Of a DNA stretch of 15,178 nucleotides, positions 1-7,977 are shown piece after piece (positions within the stretch are counted from its first letter, which is position 1; each line of letters begins with the position of its first letter). The stretch is from Pinguiococcus pyrenoidosus (taxonomy: Eukaryota; Sar; Pinguiophyceae; Pinguiochrysidales; Pinguiochrysidaceae). The notes beneath the pieces are model-generated. The model ran no database searches and had not been told where the DNA came from. It was given only the letters and a program-made list of their open reading frames with translations. The DNA is taken from NCBI GenBank assembly GCA_019677205.1, contig JAAMXY010004259.1, forward strand, positions 1 through 15,178, read 5' to 3'. The position numbers and the translations under genes are program-made.

Positions 1-1561
1 AGGGCATCGGCCTTGTTCAGCGGCGAGTACCGCCTGCTGTACGCATGTCGCTTGCTGAAGGACAGAGGAAAGGGGGTTGGGGGCAAACACGGGGAGAAGC
101 CATGCCCGTAAGGGTCAGAAACGCCCCTCACGACGTAAGAACACCAGGTACGCATACCTAACTATCGTAGGGAACATGTGCATTGCATCGTCCGGCTCAG
201 CGCAGGTCAAGGCCCGCGTCCATCGCCCGTTCCGATCGTTGCCCGTCGCCGTAAACGCATGCAGGTTCGCCATGGCTGTTTATTTGGGGAAGGGGGAGAA
301 AGGAAATCATCAGGACGAAGTTCTTGGGTCTTTGGGTCGCAGTTGCATTTCTGATTGCCAGAGCCAGGTCCTTCGTACCCTGATAGTAGAAATATTCCGA
401 GCTCTCCGCGCTGAAAACCACGTTGTAGAGCTTCTTCGCGCCGACATTGGGTAGCGAGCTGTAGCTTGGATCCTTGACGCTAGAGTCGCGCAGCTTGATG
501 AACTTCGTCGCTGGCCAATCCCAAAGCTTCGTACACCCTGAGAAATTTGGCGCAAAGGATGAAGCAAGAGGCACCAAGCACTAGGCACGAATCCGCCTGA
601 TCCTACATAGTGTCGAGAGGGACGCTTGCCACAGACTTACCATCCATCGGCATCACTGTTGCGTGATAGCTGCCCTTCCCACCGAGCACATCAACCTCCC
701 CACTACCGTCGCATCTTGAATACAGGTCGAGCTCCTTCGGGCCCTCTACCCGGATGCCGCCGCCCCTCATGACGGCATCCAGCTTCAGGCGAGTCGCCGC
801 GGGTCCACCCTGGACAAGCAAGACGAGGCCATGCCTTTTGCATAAGGCGCACTCGAGAAGAACAAGAGCTCCAAACGGGCATAACATCAGACAAGATACA
901 TACCCCGCTTGGTGTAAACTCGGTGCTGCACAGATTCATGCCGTCGCCGATGTCGCTTTCGTCTACTTCCATGTACGGTCCGTCTCTGCAGTGCGGATCC
1001 TGATAGAAGGTTACCTTCACCGGCCTCTGGGAGCTCTTCGAGAGATACACCAGCTCCAGCTCCTCCTGCGAGTGCAAGTGTGTCATATCTTTGGTGCCTA
1101 AAACTCCGCTCCGCTCTTGTCCCCTCTTCTCCCGACAGAAGATGAAGCTTCCCCTCCATCCGGCCATCCATCTGTTTCAGCTTCATGCTTTCTTGTGTTT
1201 GGAGGCCATAGATAAGAAGTGGAAGAGGAGTATTCCCCACCTGGACTCGAGGTGCCTCGTGTTTCATCGATTCCGGCCATTGAAATGCAGCCGAAATGGG
1301 ACTCGCATTCTCCTTGGCGTCTGCGCCCTCGTCTCTCGCAAAGTTGTTTGTGGCGCCGTCTCTGATCATCACACCGGCAAGGAGACCCAGCAGAAGCAAA
1401 ACCAGCGCGATTTCCGCCACGCCCACAATGGACTTGCGATTCTGTGGCCAAGATAGTCCGGCTCTTAACTGCGATGAAAAACGGCTGGGAACCGCCGCCA
1501 TGACGCACCTTGGAATTGTCTTCCACAGCCTGGGATTCGTCCAGCGCAGGAGGCGCCTCAT
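1..1561 (-). CDS. HPAT/peptidyl-serine galactosyltransferase-like glycosyltransferase, C-terminus cut by window edge
   Basis: Exons read on the minus strand are 1561-1241, 1065-904, 809-641, 537-379, 275-158 and 54-1. Introns are 175, 94, 103, 103 and 103 bases, all GT-AG, and phase is kept throughout, giving about 327 residues before the edge. A membrane anchor (VAEIALVLLLLGLLAGVMI, about residues 48-66) follows a basic N-terminus, so a type II Golgi/ER protein is likely. Residues about 108-220 form a cysteine-containing lumenal region that I do not recognise. From about 245 the sequence matches the start of the plant/algal Hyp O-arabinosyltransferase and peptidyl-serine galactosyltransferase domain: NVVFSAESSEYFYYQ, then WTRALTCAEPDD, FPTI, and in the last exon YSRRYSPLNKADA. 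Those families glycosylate Hyp or Ser of secreted proteins. The DxD site would lie outside the window. The in-frame ATG at 1501 is an alternative start. The first intron has the weakest acceptor context. Confidence 0.75.
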
Positions 1562-1984
1562 GCTGGCGGCGATTGCGAGCGTGCTGCATGGTCGCGTGGC
1601 TCTCAGCGCCCTCTTCTTTAACTTCGTCTTTGTCTTCTTCCTGCTCAACGCCGGACAGATACCTATCCTTTTTCAAAACTTCTCCACATTCGCATCTTCA
1701 GCAGATCCCCGCGCAAAAACTTCAAAAATTACCTTGACCGCTTTTGACATAGCTCATGTAAGCTTTGACGCAGAGAATTCCCTGTTTCTGGTTTCCAGAA
1801 TCAGAACCATGGTTCATGATTCGCGGTTGCCATCGGTCGATCAATTCGATGACCGAGGCCGCGGCTCCGATGACAGATGACGAAAATACCCTATGTACCA
1901 TTTCGATCCTGAGGAGATTCCTGACGCCACGCATGCGCTTCTAGGAATCTTCCGGTGGCGCTCTCCTCGCCCGTAGGCCGCACC
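1562..1984. promoter_or_regulatory. Divergent intergenic region between glycosyltransferase and tocopherol methyltransferase genes
   Basis: These 423 bases separate two start codons that point away from each other, so they must hold both 5' UTRs and both promoters. No coding exon is supported. The open frame that continues upstream of the minus-strand gene to about 1648 has no ATG beyond 1561. I see no clear TATA box. The middle (about 1715-1760) is moderately AT-rich, much less so than the other two divergent gaps. Confidence 0.4.
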
Positions 1985-3163
1985 ATGCTTCGCATTTTCT
2001 TGCTCGGCCTGCTAGTGCCTGCCCTGGCCTTCCGGGCGCCGGTTCCGCCGCGGGCCCAAGGCGCCAGGAAGACCCCGCAGATGGCGCTGGCCGCCGCGCC
2101 GGCGGCGGTCGCTGGCGGAGCGGCCGTTCTGGCAGCCGCCATTGCGCTGCAGCGCTCTCTGACCACGGGGAGTCGTCAGTACAAGGCTGACGAGGGCGGG
2201 AACAGCGTGGCGAACGAGTATGACGCTTGGACCCGCGAGAAGATCCTGGAATACTACTGGGGAGAGCACATCCACCTGGGCTACTACAACGCCCAGGAGC
2301 GCCGCCGCGGCATGCTGAGTGCCTTCCGCAAGGACTTCAAGGGCGCCAAGTACGACTTCATCGACGAGATGATGGCCTGGGGCAACTTGCCCGGCTTCAC
2401 CGGAGCGCCGCCGAAGCCGGGAGCCGCGGCCCCCACAACCATGAAGGTGCTGGACGTCGGCTGCGGGATCGGCGGCACGTCGCGCTATCTGGCCAAGAAG
2501 CTGGGCAGCAATGCGGAGGTGACCGGGATCACCATCTCGCCGGCGCAGGTGCAGCGCGCGACCGAGTTGGCGACGGAGCAAGGCGTCCGGAACGCCAAGT
2601 TCGAGCTCATGGATGCGCTCGCGATGACTTATCCGGACAACAGCTTCGACGTGGTTTGGGCCTGTGAGAGTGGGGAGCACATGCCGGACAAGGAGAAGTA
2701 CATTCAGGAGATGGCCCGCGTGCTCAAGCCGGGGGGTCGCATGATCATGTGCACGTGGTGCCAGCGCGACGACACGGGCAAGCCTTTCACGAAGAGCGAG
2801 CAGAAGGTCTTGGACTTCCTGTACTCGGAATGGACGCACCCCTACTTCATCTCCATCAACAAGTACAAGGACATCATGGAGGAGACGGGCACCCTAGACG
2901 GCGTCTCGACCGCGGACTGGAACGACGAGACCAGGCCGTCATGGCGGCACTCGGTGTGGGTGGGCATCGCAGACCCGTGGTTCTGGGTCCTCAAGCCCCG
3001 CCTCTGGTGGAAGTGCATCCGGGACGCCTGGACGCTCGAGCGCATGCACCGCGCCTTCAAGCGCCAGCTGATGCAGTACGGCATGTTCCGGGCCACGAAG
3101 TTGTATCCCTTAGATGAAACCATCAGCGAGGCCAAACTGGAGGTCGTAGGCGGCAGTGCGTAA
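1985..3163 (+). CDS. VTE4: Gamma-tocopherol methyltransferase-like, plastid-targeted
   Basis: SAM-dependent methyltransferase of 392 residues, intronless. The family methylates gamma- to alpha-tocopherol in plastids. The SAM-binding motif VLDVGCGIGG (155-164) is followed by ITISPAQVQRA, ESGEHMPDKEKY (228-239), VLKPGG and TWCQRDD. The ESGEHMPDK and TWC-RD blocks are typical of gamma-TMT rather than generic UbiE enzymes, and the C-terminal half (ADW..., then a basic helix GMFRATKL) also fits. The N-terminus is a signal peptide ending ALAF|RAP (residues 13-19), a basic proline-rich transit peptide, and a second Ala-rich hydrophobic stretch (about 34-55). The ATG at 1985 is chosen: the open frame extends 30 bases upstream only to a GTG, and 1985 places the signal peptide at the terminus. 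A short extension after the family's usual end (YPLDETISEAK...) is unusual. MPBQ/MSBQ methyltransferase is a less likely alternative. Confidence 0.92.
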   Translation: MLRIFLLGLLVPALAFRAPVPPRAQGARKTPQMALAAAPAAVAGGAAVLAAAIALQRSLTTGSRQYKADEGGNSVANEYDAWTREKILEYYWGEHIHLGYYNAQERRRGMLSAFRKDFKGAKYDFIDEMMAWGNLPGFTGAPPKPGAAAPTTMKVLDVGCGIGGTSRYLAKKLGSNAEVTGITISPAQVQRATELATEQGVRNAKFELMDALAMTYPDNSFDVVWACESGEHMPDKEKYIQEMARVLKPGGRMIMCTWCQRDDTGKPFTKSEQKVLDFLYSEWTHPYFISINKYKDIMEETGTLDGVSTADWNDETRPSWRHSVWVGIADPWFWVLKPRLWWKCIRDAWTLERMHRAFKRQLMQYGMFRATKLYPLDETISEAKLEVVGGSA

Positions 3164-3290
3164 AAAGAGAGCAAGGAACTTGGCAGACGCTTCGCGCGAC
3201 TTGTTGGTGTAGCCTGACTTGTCGCTTCCCGAGGGCGTCTGCATCGCACGAAGGCGTGGATTCTCCTTGGCTCTTCGGTTCCGTTGCGTT

Positions 3291-4307
3291 TCATCTAGCT
3301 TTGTCCCCTGTCGATAAGTACTTCACCACGGCTGACACGTTCATGCGATGGTCGACGATCCTCTGCATGGTTAAGAAATCCGTCCTCAGGACGGAAGAAT
3401 GGTATCTCGGCGCCACCCTCTCGACCCAGGGATACAAAGGCGTGCGCACGAGGTAGCCACGGCCCTCACCGAAGAGCGTGGGATACAAGCAGAACGTGGA
3501 CGGGTTACAGAAGCTCCACTTCGCGAAGAAGAGGCGAGCGAAGGACGATGGCACCGTCTCCTCCTGGCCATTGCGAACGGTGACACTTGCCTGAGTGTAG
3601 GTCTTCTCCAAGAAGCCCCTCAAGGCCTCGACGATGCCTTTACACTGGTCCACAAACGGACAGTCCTTGGTGCGACAATGATCTGCGGAGAAGCTGGACG
3701 TGATGATGCCAATGCTCTTTACGTCGCTCGGGATCGTTTCCAGGTACACCTGGTACGGAGAGAAGCCATACTCCACGCGGAGGCGACACCGCAGTATGTC
3801 TCCGCAGCGCACATGGATCGCCGCCTCGTCAAACTCCGCTTCAGGATGCGCATCTCTCCAGGAAACCAACGCCCCACGCAACTGTTCTCGCAAGAAGTCA
3901 TGCGGCAGCAATCCCAGCCCTGCATGGCACGTGTGCGGAAAGCCAACTTGGCAGCCAGCGCACAACGTCTGCCAAGACGCCATCTCGACTCCCTCAAAGC
4001 GCGGTGGCACCGGAGGAAGCAGTGCTTGCACCGTGTCTTCTTCGTGGCATGCGAAGTGCAGTGGCACGCCGGCCGCCGCGCTGATACCGCGACACAAGAA
4101 AATGACTCCAAGCATGTTCCCCGTGGAGTGCGAGGAGCAGAGCTGTTCACGGGCGAGGGACACATTCAGCCGCTCCTTCGGGTGATGCAGCAGCTGATCG
4201 CAAAGAGCGCGGTGGCTGCGAACAGTGACGGCTCTCTCGGCCGCAGAGCTTCCCAGACAGCTCAGTGCCAGGATGAGAGCGAAGCGTCGGCGTCGTGGCC
4301 GACGCAT
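3291..4307 (-). CDS. Putative secretory-pathway glycosyltransferase (HVRCGD motif)
   Basis: Single-exon gene of 338 residues. The ATG at 4307 gives MRRPRRRR followed by FALILALSCLGSSAA, a signal peptide or short anchor. The open frame runs 21 bases further to a GTG, which is not a likely eukaryotic start. Residues 163-171 read AIHVRCGDI, resembling the HVRxGD nucleotide-sugar loop of fucosyltransferase-like (GT-B, GT11/GT23/GT65-type) enzymes; YGFSPYQVYLE and SIGIITSSF follow. Later come SSFARLFFAKWSFCNPSTFCLY (254-275) and EGRGYLVRTPLYPWV, a plausible acceptor/donor-site segment. There are many cysteines, as expected for a lumenal protein. It converges on the tocopherol methyltransferase gene with 127 bases between stops. 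The exact family and sugar are not resolved; fucosyltransferase-like is inference from the HVRxGD motif and the signal sequence. Confidence 0.6.
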   Translation of the reverse strand: MRRPRRRRFALILALSCLGSSAAERAVTVRSHRALCDQLLHHPKERLNVSLAREQLCSSHSTGNMLGVIFLCRGISAAAGVPLHFACHEEDTVQALLPPVPPRFEGVEMASWQTLCAGCQVGFPHTCHAGLGLLPHDFLREQLRGALVSWRDAHPEAEFDEAAIHVRCGDILRCRLRVEYGFSPYQVYLETIPSDVKSIGIITSSFSADHCRTKDCPFVDQCKGIVEALRGFLEKTYTQASVTVRNGQEETVPSSFARLFFAKWSFCNPSTFCLYPTLFGEGRGYLVRTPLYPWVERVAPRYHSSVLRTDFLTMQRIVDHRMNVSAVVKYLSTGDKAR

Positions 4308-4941
4308 GGAGGCGGCGCCAAGAGCCACACAACGGTTCTGAACCTGCGGGACTCTTCTGGCTTTAGTGTTGGCTTTGCCTGTTCAAATCAGCTGATCTGC
4401 GGGAACGCGGAGCTTCGAGCGAGGCACATGCCGCGCTTCCGTCGAGTTTGGACGAGTGGCGCTGGTAGAAGGTAGGGGTTTGGAGTAAGGTGTGTGAAGG
4501 GAAGTGAGCCAGCTGTCGATCTGGACACTGGTGACGAGGTTTAAGTGCGTCCTTGGTGGCGAGACCTCGCATCCTCCTGACAGCGGTTTCCATCACCATG
4601 TCGATCTCAGGACTCCCGTGTCGTGCCTTTGGCGCACCTCGGATGCTTCGCTGCCGGCGATCCGGGAAGTTCCTCGTGGAGTTTGTCAAGCCCATTGGCG
4701 TCGCGTCTGCGTAGTTCCGACGAGTGTTCCTCACTTGAGTAGAGCAAATGAAAGGCATAACGGGAACACCATGGACGAACGGCCCTCTCTGGGGAATTTG
4801 GAGTCGGCAAGAACGCGAGGGGTTAATGAACATGACGCCTGAGTCTCTCTTGTGCTAGTGTCTCCGACCCTCAGCTCGCGCAGCTGCCACGCAGCTTCTC
4901 TGCGGCACTGGCGCAGGACATCTCAGGTTGATCCGGCGCAT
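4308..4941. other. Intergenic region, no gene seen
   Basis: These 634 bases lie between the start of the HVRCGD glycosyltransferase and the stop of eL29, both on the minus strand. They should contain the eL29 3' UTR and the glycosyltransferase promoter. Open frames here (for example 4363-4833 minus and 4504-4842 plus) have no recognisable motifs, no good splice continuation and atypical composition, so I call none of them. Confidence 0.5.
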
Positions 4942-5397
4942 CTAACTCTCCTGGTTCGCTTTCTTGACCTTCTTGTTGTACTTCTTGGCGAATCGAAGAT
5001 TTCGCAAGAATTTCGGGTCCATCTACCGTCGCAGACGTTGGAAAAGGCATCAGTCCGACATCCTCAGGCTTGGCCATGGTTAAGCACGCGTGCTTCCGAG
5101 ATCTCCCTCTTACCCCTGCCATCGACATCTTCAAACCCCTCTTCTGCTTCTTGATGCCATTGCGATGCGCCTTGTAGGTCGCGTTGCGCGCTGTGTGGTG
5201 CTTTTGCTGCAGGGTGAGAGACAAGAGAGGTGAGCATCATTCTGGGCTTCACTGGACTAGCCGGCGTGTCAGTTTCGGAAGAGAGCCACAGGAGGATCGC
5301 GAAGAGCCAAAACGCAACTCGACGCCACGGATGCTTCACCAGACCCGATGGCCGCAAACCACCCAAGTCGCAGGGGGAGGAAACGCACCTTAACCAT
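4942..5397 (-). CDS. RPL29: Ribosomal protein eL29 (60S subunit)
   Basis: Small basic 60S protein of 60 residues in three exons: 5397-5389 (ATG GTT AAG, nine bases), 5206-5114 and 5022-4942. Introns are 182 and 91 bases with donors gtgcgt and gtaaga and acceptors ctgcag and ggtag; both are phase 0. The joined product starts MVKQKHHTARNATYKAHRNG and contains AHRNGIKK and MDPKFLRNLRFAKKYNKK, the diagnostic eL29 blocks. Length matches the family (about 56-64 residues in many eukaryotes). The middle exon alone reads open well beyond its donor, and the last exon is too short for simple ORF finding, so the gene is easily missed. It is divergent from the RBBP6 homologue, 402 bases between starts. 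Confidence 0.95.
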
Positions 5398-5799
5398 GCT
5401 GGTCCTAGCTAGAAGTCAACAGTCGCCCCTCCCGCAGCTCCTGACTCCAAAGGCCCGCGAGCAGCTGAGCCGAAGTCGCAGCGGGAGATCCCGAGAAGGT
5501 CCCAGTAGAACGGTAGTGCTTTCAAAATGGAGCCGCCGGGAGTGTTGGATGGGAATTTTGTGCATGTCCAGAACTGCCATATATTTCATGCGGGCGTACA
5601 TATATACAAAATCATTTTAGATATAAGATTTTCAAAAGATAACTTGAACTGAGAATATTTTTTATCAATAATATTTAACGGAAATGTGTAGAGACGTTCC
5701 AGAACTCCTTAGATTTCTCTCTCTTTTTGGGTTGCGGCGCCGACGCCACAGGCGCACGTGGCAGTGGTAACCGCACATTTTCTTCTCCGCAAGTGCGCC
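5398..5799. promoter_or_regulatory. Divergent intergenic region eL29 / RBBP6 with AT-rich island
   Basis: The 402 bases between two outward-facing start codons contain a sharply AT-rich island at about 5578-5695 (runs such as atatatttc, catatatac, gaatattttttatc) in GC-rich surroundings. The eL29-proximal part is GC-rich and holds ggctccattttg on the minus strand (5534-5523), nearly repeated in the VAC14/Ulp2 gap. A bidirectional promoter is inferred from layout; no core element is proven. The frame open upstream of the RBBP6 ATG begins only at a GTG (5758). Confidence 0.5.
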
Positions 5800-7543
5800 A
5801 TGGCTTCCCAGCTCTTCGTGCGACCCAAACTGGGGAAGAAGTTCGACGTCATCACCTTCAGTGGCGCCGACGTGAACGTCGCGGAGCTGAAGCGCCGCAT
5901 TCTGCTCAAAAAGCGCATGACCAAAGCGTCGGACTACGACCTGGAGCTGTCCTACGACTCTGGCGACAATCGCGTACTCGAAGGCGCCGAGAAAGTCCCC
6001 AAGAACTCGCGCGTGGTTTTCAAACGCGTTTCGGCGCAGAAAACGCGCCATCATTCGGCGGTGGAGAAATCCGTAGAGCGTTTTGTGATGAAGAATCAGC
6101 CAGAGGATGTTGTGATGAAGTCTGGGCCGAGCGAAGAAGACGCGCTGTTCCAGAGCATCTCCGCGGTGTCCAAAGCCCTTCGACCAGGCGTCTCGGGTGA
6201 GTCAGGCGGCGTTCAAGGGTATATAACTGGCTTTGGTGACTTCGGCTCTTCGTTCAACGCCGCTACACGCGGCGAATCGCGCCAGCATCCGCCTGTGCAC
6301 GCGTTTTCCCAAGGCTCGAATAGTCCATCTTCAGGTGGATATGCAGTGCAGACGCGAAACTACGGCCATTCTCGAAGAAACCCTCTCCAAAACGCCGAGA
6401 ATCGTCGGAAACCCTCACGGCTCGGCAGGGTGCCTCCCGATTACGTTTGCCGCCGATGTGGCATCCCAGGCCACTTCATCCAGAACTGTCCCACCAATGG
6501 TGACCCACGCTACGACATCGCTCTCGCCCCGATGTCCAAAGGCAAACCGAGAAGCGCCTTCCAGTTCATCTCCGAGGAGGAGGCGAAGCGAGAGGACCTG
6601 TCGAAGCGGCTTGTGAAGACCAGCCAGGGCTTCGCCTTGCTAAAGTCGAACGACACGGAGTTTAGCAAGCTGCAGAATGGCGACTTCTCGCGCCTGAGTG
6701 GTATCTTCGAAGCGGATTCGGTTCCCGACGAGCTTAAGGTAAGTAAGCTTCGCGCTTCGGGGAGATGCAACACCTGCAACCATACACACTTGACTGACTA
6801 TGATGTGTGCTCCTGTCTAGTGCACGCTATGCCAGAAGCTAATGAAAGACGCCTCCATACTCCCTTGCTGCGGTGCATCAGCTTGTGATGACTGCCTGCG
6901 GAGCGAGCTCGTCGGCAATGCCAGGGTCTGTCCGATTTGCCACCGCACGGGAGTTTCGCCAGAGGCTTTGCAACCGAACGAGCGCATCCGCAGGCAAGTT
7001 GTGGAGTACCTCGAGCAAAGCCGTGCCGAGGGTACGCGGTCGGACAAGACTGAAGATTCATTGTCTGATGATAATGATGAGGAAGAGGAGGTGGAGGTGG
7101 CGTCGGATGCGGTGTTGCTGATAGGCGTGGAAGCTGAGAAGAGAGACCAACACGTTGAGTCTGATGATCTTGTGGCTTCGGGCAAACGACCTCGCACCCC
7201 ACAGCACCAACCAAGTGCCAAGAGGGCTTGTCCTTCGGAAGGGCACAAAGCAAGTATGCCCCACGGACTGGGTTCCAACTCCGACGCAGAGCACGCTATT
7301 GCGTCGCGCTTGGTCGTTGCTGAAGAAGGCGCGAAGAACCAATCTGCAGCATCCTTCCGTTCCTCAGGCTTCCAGCATCTGGCTCCCCACAATCGTGGCA
7401 GGGATGCTGCGAGTCCAAGACGTCCAAGGGAGCGAAGCCGCTCGCGAGACAGGCGTCGCGGACCAATGCTCGTTCCGACGGCCGTTTCACGATCCGCCAA
7501 CGGCTGGCAACGCTATGCGCAGTATGCAGCCGCCAATTACTGA
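5800..7543 (+). CDS. RBBP6: RBBP6/Mpe1 homologue: DWNN, zinc knuckle, RING
   Basis: Exons 5800-6738 and 6821-7543, intron 82 bases (gtaagt...gtctag, phase 0), 553 residues. The ubiquitin-like DWNN domain covers about residues 3-76 (LFVRPKLGKKFDVITFSG... to NSRVVFKR). A CCHC zinc knuckle follows (C217-x2-C220-x4-H225-x4-C230), then a cysteine-rich RING (C314-x2-C317, PCC at 328-330, CDDC, CPIC at 350-353) continuing into VSPEALQPN. The order is that of RBBP6, yeast Mpe1 and plant PQT3, which act in pre-mRNA cleavage/polyadenylation and as a ubiquitin E3. The tail has an acidic stretch (about 392-412), a KRPRTP-type basic patch and an SR-like segment (ERSRSRDRRR). The ATG at 5800 places the DWNN domain at the N-terminus, as in the family. 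A second possible intron, 6197-6334 (138 bases), is a multiple of three with a strong gtgagt donor; splicing it would remove 46 low-complexity residues. Confidence 0.93.
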
Positions 7544-7977
7544 AGTGAATGCTCAGGTGATGGATGCGCACAATCTCATCCGCACGACGTTGGGACGCGC
7601 ATGCTACGTGAAGCTTTGCCTCCCGATTCAATGGCTCCAGTTGAGGCAAACGTCTTTCTCGAAGTGTAGTTTTTGGCGTTGGAACGCCGCTCTCCGGCAC
7701 ATTCTTTTTGAAAAGAAGCAGAAATAGGAGCATTCTCCCTTCCGTATGGCATCTAAATACTGTACCAGCAGGAAAAAGAAGAGCATTTTGCCTTTCTTGT
7801 GATATGGTTTCAAGGAACTCAAGACGCGTGGTGGGAAAAGCATGAATGACTTTCGTTTTCATGTTCCTTCTCGTCGTTTTCCGGAACTGGATCTGTCCTC
7901 CTTTCGATATACATTTCTTTGCCACTGCAACAGATCGCAAGCATCAGCACTGCAAGCCACCCAAGCCCCACGTTCCA
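7544..7977. other. Convergent 3' intergenic region, no gene seen
   Basis: These 434 bases lie between the stop codons of the RBBP6 homologue (plus) and VAC14 (minus), so they hold two 3' UTRs. Several T- and A-rich stretches occur (about 7720-7870). Open frames crossing the region on both strands lack recognisable motifs. Confidence 0.5.

Noticed and set aside
4-111. Plus-strand open frame at the left edge ending in TAA at 109, looking like the end of a gene
   Set aside because: The opposite strand gives an exon (54-1) after a good acceptor with YSRRYSPLNKADA, a conserved block of the glycosyltransferase, so the plus frame is its shadow.
115-157. Stop codon of the first gene at 115-117 by reading on from exon 5
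   Set aside because: A gtatgc donor at 157 and an acceptor ending at 55 restore the family sequence; the read-through tail is not conserved-looking.
2012-2839. 275-codon minus-strand open frame opposite the tocopherol methyltransferase
   Set aside because: Low-complexity Arg/Leu/His-rich product, shadow of a clearly recognised enzyme.
3399-4475. 358-codon plus-strand open frame opposite the HVRCGD glycosyltransferase
   Set aside because: Shadow of a GC-rich coding strand; no motif, whereas the minus strand has a signal peptide and HVRCGD.
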